Virus record (IMG/VR): IMGVR_UViG_3300021962_000102
Coordinates: 1 to 62,546 of that record
From: a virus
Strand: one strand, 5' to 3'
Length of the DNA: 62,546 nt
Positions 28,501 through 35,356 of the stretch are shown piece after piece; position 1 is the stretch's first letter, and each line of letters opens with the position of its first letter. The position numbers and the translations under genes are program-made. The notes beneath the pieces were generated by a model that saw nothing but the letters and a program-made list of their open reading frames with translations, was not told where the DNA came from and made no database searches.

Positions 28501-29399
28501 GTATGGATTTGAAGAAAGCAGAAGACAAAGCATTTCTTGATTTCAGAGAAACAACTGAAGAATCTCAACAGTCTTCTAGACCAGACCGTATATCACCACA
28601 GCAAGCTAGCTCAGCTGGTAGAATAATCTTGGCATTTGCTAACACTCCAGCTCAGTATTCTAGATTGATGATCAAAGCGGCTAAAGATATAAAGAACGGC
28701 AGAGGCGATCTTAAGACAAACATAAGCAAAATTGCTTACTACGCTATTATTCAGAATATGATATTTAGCTATATGCAGCAGGGTTTGTTTGCGTTATTAT
28801 TCTCTGACGACGAAGAAGAGGTTTCAGAAAAAGAAGCTACAGATTTGATCAACAGTGCCGCTGATTCTATACTTCGCGGTTTTGGAATACAGGGCGCGAT
28901 AATCTCTACATTGAAAAACGTAGCTATAGAATACGGTAGACAAGCAGAAGCGGGAAGATTTAAATCAGATAAAATCTTGCTTCAAGCTGCTAGTATATCT
29001 CCTCCTATTGGAAACAAGGTTAGAAAGATAAACAACATAATGTATAATTCTAGCCAAGTAACAAAAGAAGCCAAGAAGACTGGAGAATATGACTTTACTT
29101 CTAGACCAACTTTAGAAATTGCTGCTGGAGCTATAGAACTAGGTACCAACTTGCCATTGACTAGAGCATTGTCTAAATATGATAACGTCATATCAGCAAT
29201 GAACGAGGACACGCATGTTGTACTTAGAACAGCGATGCTATTTGGTTGGCCAGAGTGGCAATTAATCAAAGAAGAAGATGAAAAATCGTACAAGCCAATG
29301 TCTCAAGATGAATTCGTTGAGCAGATTAAGTCTAAGCAAACCGAAGACTCTGGAGCAATGAGCGAAGAAGATTATATAAACAGTTTAAACAAAAAATAA
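22518..29399 (+). CDS. Giant internal virion/polyvalent protein with metallopeptidase and sigma-like segments
   Basis: 2293 residues, in the gp16-like position after two ejection-type genes. Seen in the sequence: a Pro/Ser/Ala-rich linker at about 60-90; a hydrophobic glycine-rich stretch near 455-475; long charged helices at 620-830; an HExxH zinc-peptidase motif (HHETGH) at about 885-890; and a segment at about 1115-1190 that follows sigma-70 region 2, with GLFGLIKSFDPERG matching the -10-binding core and YLSKRALGYI the following helix. The remainder is helical and resembles large polyvalent phage proteins. Such proteins are ejected with DNA and act early. I saw no lytic transglycosylase motif. 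The sigma match is by eye and needs structural support. Confidence 0.8.
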   Translation: MEDNKSLFRYDGKDYTREQIDIAAAESGLSFDDYISEFGLEPIDPIKKITATVGGATVDPKPKAPSTASKPVATSSASKSSPIVPDPVKQAKQNIDSILSNPFSADELDNIEAQVNAKPSVGVTATTFVGGMGGGVPVVSKKPTYPYESQINVAKKQLGVGATEQQINDLAKNLYREELKSKLVKRKVDNVLNQLEDETNNWQSVGEFFESGLVTLSNLGLGGSGQGVQPAKSTKEKRYEAARQDVSAYATQKLNERQKLVNKSVAGAKLASAVVETNINQLKEIEKNIKNSQDAVERNDLINQYNAVLDDTKSAAAAFEEYNGEVRKNIDYVNYGSQIVKDIPKSYNELDVFENRVFTTALTTAANLAEFGETGSLYMLKAHNPYVDPQIIKATYATPAESFGEDVREITDAASVQVRDHRPLGDISSWSDFGEFMVDLAGDQAFNTGLMFATGGVAGGALLGAGAAGGKMTEMWDARAKGENISDAKFLGTAIIYGGAEWGSEYIGFGQLKRSSKILADALDQGAVTMTQLGESFGKKLGSGLQEYGVNVSQEGFTEAVSQLGQNIADITLLGQNKSIFEGVEESFVTGSLMSGLMFQAPTVVAGTVKLFNTVDEVKQVDINQKEINRLKLQSIELSKQIKQKENEGADAAEIQGMYSNKKQIDDVIDDLALANTALMQTGIERIDNLRDIEKSAVIEQSKKIAFANSLIKKYQDMIDSSVDLDESTTSDLISEIKKLNEYKDSSIETINDIIKESDFSKTLDKAYSAIEQFSSSENGVPTDIMKFNGDIKTTYQMQQFLESDKFAAYVEKRYGKEKLQQIKNEAYKQIKLNAGKSGLDAFKSNESKTKANALFLTFPNFDLADGTEVEMPRFIVLNTKNGLHHETGHATLFSAIRESYGTDILSTMSDSLLTELNAIFESDPDKYEYASRFIKKRVAMYEQQHADYIKKYANHPEIENITAWSESRLAEEKLIAFLDYVKDSKLEVKNEARLKNIFKAVSNVLGKDKMQTYNVRDGKDVMNMLRSFNMHFDKKDIGTMIRSINEKKLLADNKLSEIDSNLKKSADIFRKIMKSFASLADDIKPSAHPNSIQADKVNKLYEEKGVEAAYEIAELYGGMLRNVLRRFKYLPNYENFVEDIMDAVKYGDRGLFGLIKSFDPERGVPLAAYINKYLSKRALGYITEYLNPEAGFMKDVTEQKGLMAEEEYDFEIDKPERSHSVIRKFLGLSEDQMNKVRKAVINALVFNPDIHKKRKWVPSEFKSELLKSFELDLFNLVKSDIFPSKNQDWYQYADQMYEWIINEVPMEVWLRSGVSIFYEPDIDPVNNKQKRMTPGEAEMAGVADINSGRYKWIAKKPTKEQWMEYIKAEGINPNTGKPYSWTTVGTRKDTIAKILAREMAFDATLEVLQNPEQPTYDFDGNPDGGSINVIHRMTLMSGQEYNKLAVVAQVADIINRDPRVMFSLSDGGSVDNRSAAAALFAEAELIFQEMEIVSEDVSDLADAYSSIIIDILDEKMKAAGMKPMSETKKLEIIESVLAIKFKDESKESEAWNKIRTAGMISVAKSLSQARAKSKTLIESNAQTAREIANEIRQEIGLSMTAREKELSDRFNKLLEKTFGIKQGKVFSDFDAQVAASKRSILKSMELMPVTAEDFIGLLYRTLSPGKDGEDQMAFYRKFLLYPFYDGATRHDAARVRILSGYKKLIQVKNNKHKQFKKIAFGNYTIEHVIRIAIWNKTGESISGISSEDVKSAIDFARKMPWVNEIADDIIEIMAPDGYGKPQQNWFLGNIENDLYNAINGHVRKNRMKEFATNADAIFNEYNMNKIQAVLGGSYRFALQNTLERMKSGKNRIATQNAWERKLNNWINGSVGAIMFLNMRSAVLQLVSMGNYINWSDNNPVAIAKAYANTKQMGQDILKLWNSDFMVTRRDGRKIDINEAELVEMLEESGANLGKIINWIIQKGFTPTQVADSMAIILGGAPFYRNRVNTYLKEGMDLKKAEDKAFLDFRETTEESQQSSRPDRISPQQASSAGRIILAFANTPAQYSRLMIKAAKDIKNGRGDLKTNISKIAYYAIIQNMIFSYMQQGLFALLFSDDEEEVSEKEATDLINSAADSILRGFGIQGAIISTLKNVAIEYGRQAEAGRFKSDKILLQAASISPPIGNKVRKINNIMYNSSQVTKEAKKTGEYDFTSRPTLEIAAGAIELGTNLPLTRALSKYDNVISAMNEDTHVVLRTAMLFGWPEWQLIKEEDEKSYKPMSQDEFVEQIKSKQTEDSGAMSEEDYINSLNKK

Positions 29400-29400
29400 A

Positions 29401-29691
29401 ATGGCAGACAAAAGTAAAATGGCTTGTAATAAGCCAATGAAATCAGATAGAGCTGGTAAAAAGAAAATGGTTAAAGCTTGTTCTAATGGTCAAGAAAAGC
29501 TAATTCACTTTGGAGCATCTGGTTATGGACACAACTACAGTGATGCTGCTAGAAAATCTTTTAGAGCAAGGCACGGTTGTGAGTCAGCTGACAATAAATT
29601 AACAGCAAAGTATTGGGCTTGTAAGAATCTATGGGGAGGACCTGGTAAAGACACTAAGTCATCACCTAGAAACGTAAGGGGAAAATACTAA
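29401..29691 (+). CDS. Small basic Cys-containing protein, DUF5872-like
   Basis: 96 residues, strongly basic. The core IHFGASGYGHNYSDAARKSF, followed by RARHGCESADNKLTAKYWACKN, is the pattern of the DUF5872-type proteins widespread in marine phages. Conserved Cys residues (positions about 9, 27, 60, 73) could bind a metal. It starts 1 nt after the giant protein and ends just before the terminator. Function is unknown. Confidence 0.78.
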   Translation: MADKSKMACNKPMKSDRAGKKKMVKACSNGQEKLIHFGASGYGHNYSDAARKSFRARHGCESADNKLTAKYWACKNLWGGPGKDTKSSPRNVRGKY

Positions 29692-29694
29692 ATT

Positions 29695-29728
29695 AAAAAA
29701 GGGGGACTTTCGTCCCCCTTCTTTTTTT
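29695..29728. terminator. Bidirectional terminator between convergent gene blocks
   Basis: GGGGGAC and GTCCCCC form a 7-bp stem with a TTTC loop, flanked by an A-run on the left and a T-run on the right. It therefore works in both directions, ending the plus-strand virion block and the minus-strand nrd operon. Confidence 0.88.
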
Positions 29729-29787
29729 ACAACAACCTATCGTAACAGCAAAACTGGTACACGTAAATATACTTAAAATATTTCAAT

Positions 29788-31563
29788 CTAACCATCACAA
29801 GATAAACAATCTGGATCCATAGCTGATGAAGCTATATCTCCACGAAGCACAGACTCTGTACGCATATAGTACAACGTCTTAACGCCCCTTTTCCAAGCTT
29901 CCATGTGAACTGTGTTTATCCACTTTGGTGTTGCTTCTTTTGGGAATGCCATATTCAAACTAACGCTTTGATCAACGTACTGTTGTCTTATGCCAGCTTG
30001 CTTAACTAGTTCTAATTGATTTATTTCTTTGAACGTTTTAAATACATCTTTTACTTTGTCAGATTCTGATAAAGCTAAAGCGTCTGATTCTATTTCAGAG
30101 TAATTAACCAATTTTCCTTTGTGGAAATACCAATTGTCAAGCTCTTCAATGCCTTGGACAGAACCCCCATCTTCTAAAATCTTATTCCAAGTTTCTGGTG
30201 TGTTAATACCAATGCGCTTGAAAATCTTTTCTAGCTCTGGATTCTTCCTAATAAAAGTACCTTTGGCAGATTGCTCTGTGAAAACATTAGCAGCCCAAGG
30301 TTCAATACCTGGTGAAACGTTTCCGCTTAACTTAGAGTTTGAAACAGTAGGAGCTATAGCACGTAAATGCGTGTTTCGCATACCAGTACCAGAACACCAT
30401 TGTGGTTCTCCGTATATGTCAGCTAGATCACGACTTGCTCTTTCGCTTTCTATTTTTATTTGCTGAAATATAGCTCTAGTTGCAAATTGGGCTTGCAAAC
30501 CCTCAAAAGGTATTCCACGCTGCTGTAGATATGTGTGCCATCCGAGTACACCCAGGCCAAGTGCCCGTCCCTTTTCAGCGGAGCGAACCGAATTTTCGAA
30601 GCCCTTCATATTCTTGGCTTTCTGGATGAACTCTTCTAGAATACCATCTAAGAAGAACGTGGAATAGTATATTAGATCTGTGTCTTTCCATTCGTCATAC
30701 TTAGCAAGATTAACACTTGATAAGCAGCATACAAAACTATGAATCTCATCAGTGTGCAATGCTATTTCAGAACAGATGTTTGTCATATGAACTTTTAGTC
30801 CATTGATTTTATAAGCTTCAGGATTCTGTTTATTCACATTACCCTTAAACATAATGTAAGGCTCACCAGTTGCTTTGCGTTTCTGCAGTAGCTTACTCCA
30901 TTTACGTCTAGCGTCTGGATCACCGTGTTCAAGCTTACGCATAAACTTATCACCAACAATTGCGCATTGATGAAGGTTTAGCGATTGTCTATTGACATCT
31001 CCTTTAGGTTCACGGATCTCAAGCCAGTCTTCAAAGTCTGCGTGGTCAATGTTTAGATTAACCGATGCAGCACCTCGTCTAACTGAACCTTGGCTGGTGG
31101 CGAGTATAGTTGAGTCAAATATTTTGCAGAAAGGAACAACGCCATCAGTAGTGCCGTTATCAGTAATTCTAGAACCAGCTGGTCTAATCATATTGATACC
31201 AATACCAACACCTCCACCGTGTTTTGCTAATAGCATCATTTCTAGGTTTTTAGAACCTATTTCGAAAACGCTATCACCAACGTCAATACCAAAGCAAGAT
31301 ATTGGCAAACCTCTATCAGTGCCAGTATTAGACAATACAGGAGAGGCAAGATTCAACCAGCCTTCCCAGATAAAGTTAAAGAACTTTTCTGCTAGCTCTG
31401 GCTTGTGTAATCTGCGAGCCGCTGTTTTAGCAACGCGATAGTAAGCCTCTCTAGGAGTTTCGTCTGGCAGTAAGTAACCACCAGTTATGGTCTTCTTATA
31501 GACCTCAGTGTCTCCCCACTTTGGATAGTCTTGACCTTTTACCCAATCGTTATTCCATTTCAT
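29788..31563 (-). CDS. nrdA: Ribonucleotide reductase large subunit (class I)
   Basis: 591 residues. It reduces ribonucleotides to deoxyribonucleotides with the NrdB-like partner at 31768. Seen: the first redox Cys in ISCFGID near residue 90; the active-site loop NICSEI near 262 with Asn, the radical Cys and Glu; the second redox Cys in CCLSS near 276; the radical-transfer Tyr pair in LYYMRTES near 565; and a C-terminal CLSCDG thioredoxin-exchange pair. It is shorter than cellular NrdA (about 760) because the N-terminal ATP-cone is missing, so dATP inhibition is probably lost. It is the last gene of the nrd operon. Confidence 0.95.
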   Translation of the reverse strand: MKWNNDWVKGQDYPKWGDTEVYKKTITGGYLLPDETPREAYYRVAKTAARRLHKPELAEKFFNFIWEGWLNLASPVLSNTGTDRGLPISCFGIDVGDSVFEIGSKNLEMMLLAKHGGGVGIGINMIRPAGSRITDNGTTDGVVPFCKIFDSTILATSQGSVRRGAASVNLNIDHADFEDWLEIREPKGDVNRQSLNLHQCAIVGDKFMRKLEHGDPDARRKWSKLLQKRKATGEPYIMFKGNVNKQNPEAYKINGLKVHMTNICSEIALHTDEIHSFVCCLSSVNLAKYDEWKDTDLIYYSTFFLDGILEEFIQKAKNMKGFENSVRSAEKGRALGLGVLGWHTYLQQRGIPFEGLQAQFATRAIFQQIKIESERASRDLADIYGEPQWCSGTGMRNTHLRAIAPTVSNSKLSGNVSPGIEPWAANVFTEQSAKGTFIRKNPELEKIFKRIGINTPETWNKILEDGGSVQGIEELDNWYFHKGKLVNYSEIESDALALSESDKVKDVFKTFKEINQLELVKQAGIRQQYVDQSVSLNMAFPKEATPKWINTVHMEAWKRGVKTLYYMRTESVLRGDIASSAMDPDCLSCDG

Positions 31564-31756
31564 CTTCGCTTATTGCTTTTTTAGTTTTTTCAACAAGCGA
31601 ATCCATAGCCTTTTGATAGTCAGGCAACTGCTTAACTAATTCCATTGTGCCAACACTAAGGTTACGCATATATTCAATTTCGCGCAGCATGTTTTGCAGT
31701 ACAGAACCAAGTGTTTCTATTTGGTTCCGCATTTTAATAAGTTCTTGTTCTTTCAT
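31550..31756 (-). CDS. Small helical protein between nrdB and nrdA
   Basis: 68 residues, entirely helical with heptad-like spacing (MRNQIETLGSVLQNMLREIEYM). It lies between the two reductase genes and overlaps the nrdA start by 14 nt, so it is co-translated. It may be an accessory of the reductase or only a filler gene. No domain is recognised. Confidence 0.65.
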   Translation of the reverse strand: MKEQELIKMRNQIETLGSVLQNMLREIEYMRNLSVGTMELVKQLPDYQKAMDSLVEKTKKAISEDEME

Positions 31757-31767
31757 TTTATTTAATT

Positions 31768-32760
31768 TTACCAGATGTCTTCGAAGTCTTCTGACTCTCC
31801 AGCTTTTGAATAATCAGTTGGTCTAATGGCAAAGAAGTCAGTATGTGTAACTCCTCCAGTTAAATGGTAGAACCAATCTAGTTCAGATGCCATTTGTTTA
31901 TCGTATTCGAAAATAGCTTCGTAACCTAACTCAATTAGTTTTTCGTTAGCGCGTTTTTTAATAAACTCTTTAAGATCAGATGCTTTAAGATTCTCAAGGT
32001 CTCCCATCTCAAACATCTTGTCAATAAAGTTGATTTCCATTTCAACAGCAATTCTAGCTGCGTCTTCAACTTTCTTTCTAACTTGAGTTCTAATCTCAGG
32101 ATGTTCTGAACATAGATGATTAAACAGCGTGCATCCCATCTTGCTGTGAAGACTCTCATCACGCACAGACCATTTCATTTGCTGTCCAATGCCTTTGAGC
32201 AGATTTCTCATCTGAAACGAATACAATACAGCAAAAGATGAATACAATGAAACTCCTTCAGCGAACGCGGAAAAAACTGCTATTGATCTAGCTACATCTT
32301 CGCGGCACTTAGGGCACTTTGAAAGCATGTTGTGATCATAACCTGCCTTTGTATTAACTAGGTTTTCAAATCTAGCAGCAGTAGCTGGCTCGTGCAAAAA
32401 AGCTTCGAAGTCCTCAAGACCAAGTGTTTCGTTAAGATAACTATATGCAGCCGCGTGGATTGTTTCTTGCGAACCAAACATCATTGCCATTTGCTTTATC
32501 TCATGCTTTGGAAACCACTTAGTTACCATAGTGGTCCAGTAATCGCCAACTGCAGTTTCAGTCTGCGCGAAACCCAATAGTATATTACCAACCAGATTAC
32601 GTTCAGCATCAGTTAGGTTCTCTTTGAAATCTTTGACATCGCCCTGCATTGATATTTCAGTGTGAAGCCAAAATGCTTGAGCTTGCTTAAGCCAACCCTC
32701 AGTGTAATACTCTGGGTACTCGAAAGGCTTATAAGCTATTCTTTCGGTAAAAATTCCCAT
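31768..32760 (-). CDS. nrdB: Ribonucleotide reductase small subunit
   Basis: 330 residues, the radical-generating subunit. Metal ligands are visible in QETIHAAAY near residues 97-105 (Glu, His, and the radical Tyr four residues on), AEGVSLY near 165, and RDESLHSKMG near 201 (Glu and His). The Tyr at +4 after the first His indicates a tyrosyl-radical enzyme rather than a Tyr-less class Ic. A CPKCRED segment near 148 is an unusual insert with two Cys. It leads the nrd operon. Confidence 0.95.
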   Translation of the reverse strand: MGIFTERIAYKPFEYPEYYTEGWLKQAQAFWLHTEISMQGDVKDFKENLTDAERNLVGNILLGFAQTETAVGDYWTTMVTKWFPKHEIKQMAMMFGSQETIHAAAYSYLNETLGLEDFEAFLHEPATAARFENLVNTKAGYDHNMLSKCPKCREDVARSIAVFSAFAEGVSLYSSFAVLYSFQMRNLLKGIGQQMKWSVRDESLHSKMGCTLFNHLCSEHPEIRTQVRKKVEDAARIAVEMEINFIDKMFEMGDLENLKASDLKEFIKKRANEKLIELGYEAIFEYDKQMASELDWFYHLTGGVTHTDFFAIRPTDYSKAGESEDFEDIW

Positions 32761-32761
32761 T

Positions 32762-32905
32762 TTAATTACGAAGCTTTAAAGCAAAATCAATAAATGGTAT
32801 ATACAAAACGTGAGTGTTAAACTCTTCGTTCTCGTACGTTCTTATTCCTAACAAAATACCCTTGTAGAATCCAAAACTGAATTCCCAAATAACGTTATCT
32901 TCCAT
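32762..32905 (-). CDS. Small protein of unknown function upstream of nrdB
   Basis: 47 residues from the ATG at 32905 (MEDNVIWEFSFGFYKGILLG). The frame is open further upstream, but this ATG lies directly after the stop of the preceding gene. It is aromatic-rich and probably a small beta protein. Its stop is 1 nt from the nrdB start. Confidence 0.6.
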   Translation of the reverse strand: MEDNVIWEFSFGFYKGILLGIRTYENEEFNTHVLYIPFIDFALKLRN

Positions 32906-32906
32906 T

Positions 32907-33146
32907 TTACTTTTTACTTTTTTGGTTGTTGTTTTCGTAATAATCAATTAACTCCTCTAAATCTCTATATCGTACACATCCCTTGGTATTAATAGACCAT
33001 TTTACAAATGAATCTATTTTTCTTTCTTTGTATTTATTCCTTGCGATTTGCTTCTGCCTTCTAGTATCAAGGCTATCGTCATGTCGCAGTCTTTCTGATT
33101 CTGAGGCTTGTACAAAGCCACGTTGGGTCTTTTTATACTTATCCAT
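32907..33146 (-). CDS. Basic small protein overlapping the nuclease gene
   Basis: 79 residues, rich in Lys/Arg/Glu (RRQKQIARNKYKERK), helical. The first 44 codons overlap the 3' end of the nuclease gene in another frame (133 nt). The C-terminal half does not overlap and fits a small DNA-binding helical protein. Both frames look open and plausible, so the overlap may be real. A shorter start inside the frame is possible. Confidence 0.5.
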   Translation of the reverse strand: MDKYKKTQRGFVQASESERLRHDDSLDTRRQKQIARNKYKERKIDSFVKWSINTKGCVRYRDLEELIDYYENNNQKSKK

Positions 33147-33493
33147 TTTTTAAACATTTTCCATCTAATTGGGAATGATTCGTTAGCTCGACCCTTGCAT
33201 TCGATAATGAAATCTTCAGCAATAAAGTCTGGCGTATATGTGATAGGGAGAACTTTTTTAAAACCCCTTTGATCATATGATCCATTTCCATTAGATTGTC
33301 TTTCATGGCAACTAGTATTGAATACAAAGCCTTCAAATATAACAAACGTTTCACCTTCATACTTCGCTTGTATATTGTACTTCTTTAATTGAGAATACAT
33401 ATATTTCTCAAGTCCAGAAGCAAACGATATACCGTCATATGTTACTTTCTTAGCTAGTACAGGTCCGCGTTTTGTTTTTTTACTTTTTATCAT
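33014..33493 (-). CDS. PD-(D/E)XK endonuclease (DUF1064/Holliday-junction-like)
   Basis: 159 residues. Motifs: SGLEKYMYSQLKKY (Glu of motif I) near residue 28, ITYTPDFIAEDF near 84 and FIIECKGR near 95, which together make the E...PD...ExK catalytic core, then a basic FPIRWKMFKKW helix. The layout matches the DUF1064/T7 endonuclease I-like group, which resolves branched DNA in phage replication. It overlaps the MazG-like gene upstream by 14 nt. Confidence 0.78.
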   Translation of the reverse strand: MIKSKKTKRGPVLAKKVTYDGISFASGLEKYMYSQLKKYNIQAKYEGETFVIFEGFVFNTSCHERQSNGNGSYDQRGFKKVLPITYTPDFIAEDFIIECKGRANESFPIRWKMFKKWISIKRPNVALYKPQNQKDCDMTIALILEGRSKSQGINTKKEK

Positions 33494-33719
33494 TTTGTTC
33501 TAGAAGCTCTTCTTTGACAGCTTGCAAATATAACACTGCATCCATCAACTCTTCTTGAACGTCATTAACATACTTTAAAAGACCTTTTACTTTTTCAGTG
33601 CGCTCTTGATGTAGTGTCATGCCATACTTAGCATATCCAACATCTGATCTTTGTACAAACTTGTCTACGACGCGTTCTACAATTGGGTCTCTAAATGATA
33701 TTGTTTTTTTACTCATCAC
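33480..33719 (-). CDS. Small MazG-like (all-alpha NTP-PPase-related) phage protein
   Basis: 79 residues. The pattern VVDKFVQRSDVGYAKYG, a T-L spacer, then LLKYVNDVQEELMDAVLYL matches a common phage family distantly related to MazG, in which the EELMDA helix holds acidic residues. Nucleotide pyrophosphohydrolysis is plausible but not proven because the full EExxE...ExxD set is incomplete. It lies beside a second MazG-domain protein. Confidence 0.65.
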   Translation of the reverse strand: MMSKKTISFRDPIVERVVDKFVQRSDVGYAKYGMTLHQERTEKVKGLLKYVNDVQEELMDAVLYLQAVKEELLEQNDKK

Positions 33720-34492
33720 AGTGTTGATTTTACAAATGTTCCATCTACCATTTTTCCGCTTCTAGACTTGATTTCATCATACGCTGAATCAATACAAAAC
33801 TCTATTGATGTTCCAGCAAGTTCCGCAAGGTTTGTTAAAACAACAACACAATCGCCAATAGCGTCGATCAATTCTTTTTCGTCTTTTTTGAGTATAGCTT
33901 TGCCTAGTTCGCCGAACTCTTCGCCAAGCTTTACATATTGTGTTTTAACATCTCCAGACGTGTATATACCTCGCTTTTCAGCCCAATCTCTAATGTTGTC
34001 AAACACTGTGTTAGGTATATCACCACTGGCTGGCTTTGGGTTAATGAATTTTTCTTTGTATGCCTTATTATATATGTAACTCTTGTCAGAATCAAATTGA
34101 GACTTAAAAGAGTTTTCATCAAGCCAGTCTATTGTATTGGCATCAATTGAAAAAGTACCGTGTGGCGTTTTCCAAATATGGCCAATGTTTTTTATGAGAT
34201 TTTTTCTCATATCGTTTTTTGACCAGGGGAATGTTGATGTTTGTTCGGTCGAGTTTATCATTTCGTTTGATGATTTAAAAATATTCAAGTACAACGTTTT
34301 ATCTACTGGATAACCGTATTGTTTCTGCAATTCTATTTCTCTATGCGAAACATAGAAAATATCATCGCTTTCTTCAAGAACTTCATATTCATGAGACAAA
34401 TAACCTTGTGACTTTGTAACTCTGTTGTGTAAATTACGAGCTACCCCTATTTTTTTACCGGGGATATGATAAATGTAATACATTTTTTTCAT
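33716..34492 (-). CDS. GIY-YIG nuclease-like domain fused to MazG domain
   Basis: 258 residues with two domains. Residues 1-70: YYIYHIPGKKIGVARNLHNR, with GIY- and YIG-like strands, a conserved Arg after them, Glu in EIELQKQYG and Asn in LYLN, following the GIY-YIG order. Residues about 165-250: VKLGEEFGELGKAIL and KELIDAIGD, the EExxE...ExxD pattern of MazG pyrophosphohydrolases. The fusion joins a DNA-cutting fold to a nucleotide-cleaning fold. It overlaps both the thymidylate-synthase-like gene and the small MazG-like gene by 4 nt each. Confidence 0.72.
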   Translation of the reverse strand: MKKMYYIYHIPGKKIGVARNLHNRVTKSQGYLSHEYEVLEESDDIFYVSHREIELQKQYGYPVDKTLYLNIFKSSNEMINSTEQTSTFPWSKNDMRKNLIKNIGHIWKTPHGTFSIDANTIDWLDENSFKSQFDSDKSYIYNKAYKEKFINPKPASGDIPNTVFDNIRDWAEKRGIYTSGDVKTQYVKLGEEFGELGKAILKKDEKELIDAIGDCVVVLTNLAELAGTSIEFCIDSAYDEIKSRSGKMVDGTFVKSTL

Positions 34493-35139
34493 AGTTTATC
34501 ACTGTATAGATGTAAATTATGCGCGTAGTGGTAGTAATGACCAACCTCAAGTCCAACCTGACGTGCTACCATTTTTTGCAGTTCTGAAAAACAATATTGA
34601 TCGTTGCAGAAGCCGTACCAGAGATCATTAGATCGCATTAGAACAGACATATTCAACAAACCATCGCGTACTGTGAATTGCACAGCGTACGTGCACGGGG
34701 TGTCAGTTTTGTAACTGTCAAATTCTTTTGCATCGTAAATAGTAATCGCGGCTTTCCTTGTTTTAGGATTCGTTCTAAGCAAAGATATAACCTTATGCAA
34801 TTGTCCATTCCTTATCCATTGCCAACCGTAATTTGAGTTAACACGACCGTTTTCGTCAGCCATCTTTTTCCAAATCTGAGGTATTCTACCGTATAAAAGC
34901 CCAAGTGTTTTTATAGAGTTATCACCAGTCAGATACCATTGCCATTCGGCCTCGGCATATGACAAACTCCAATTACGCTCTTTGTCGTGTATAGCATTGT
35001 TTTTTGGCTTTTCAATATAGAAACCAACATTGAATAATGCCTTTGTACCGTCAAAGTCTTCACCGTGTTTGCGGATCTTCTTTTTAAAATACTTAAACGC
35101 TGAGTCTGCGTCTTTAAACTTTGTCTTTATACTTTTCAT
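34489..35139 (-). CDS. Thymidylate synthase-fold enzyme, dCMP hydroxymethylase-like
   Basis: 216 residues from the ATG at 35139. TS-fold motifs: YGWQWIR near 105; RTNPKTRKAAI (phosphate-binding Arg) near 121; PCTYAVQF near 146 with the catalytic Cys; RSNDLWYGF near 167; and GLEVGHYYHYAHNLHLY at the end. Aligning YGFCNDQY with the LGLPFNIA of TS puts Asp at the Asn177 position, which is the hallmark of dCMP hydroxymethylases such as T4 gp42. It also lacks about 50 C-terminal residues of TS. It is therefore TS-related, and dCMP specificity is likely but inferred. Confidence 0.7.
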   Translation of the reverse strand: MKSIKTKFKDADSAFKYFKKKIRKHGEDFDGTKALFNVGFYIEKPKNNAIHDKERNWSLSYAEAEWQWYLTGDNSIKTLGLLYGRIPQIWKKMADENGRVNSNYGWQWIRNGQLHKVISLLRTNPKTRKAAITIYDAKEFDSYKTDTPCTYAVQFTVRDGLLNMSVLMRSNDLWYGFCNDQYCFSELQKMVARQVGLEVGHYYHYAHNLHLYSDKL

Positions 35140-35356
35140 AATAATACCTACAATAAGAGTAAAATTTTTCCCAAGATTCGTTTTGATTGTAATCAACAGG
35201 ATCTCTAACTTCCTTGCCCTTGGATATAAGGCCAACGTAGTAAGTTCCATTTTTATTCGGTCCTCGAAATATCTTAATACCGTTTTTTATACAAAACTCA
35301 ACACATATAATATCTTGCTCGGTAGCTATGTATACGTCTTGTTTTTTCTTTTTCAT
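35114..35356 (-). CDS. Small hypothetical protein
   Basis: 80 residues from the ATG at 35356, which overlaps the stop of the primase-helicase gene (ATGA). It starts with a poly-Lys stretch and has aromatic residues near the C-terminus (YSYCRYYYEKY). It overlaps the next gene by 26 nt. No family is recognised. Confidence 0.55.
   Translation of the reverse strand: MKKKKQDVYIATEQDIICVEFCIKNGIKIFRGPNKNGTYYVGLISKGKEVRDPVDYNQNESWEKFYSYCRYYYEKYKDKV

Noticed and set aside
30119-31441. Plus-strand open frames opposite nrdA (115 and 149 codons)
   Set aside because: They lie entirely opposite a reductase gene with all catalytic motifs and show no domain of their own.
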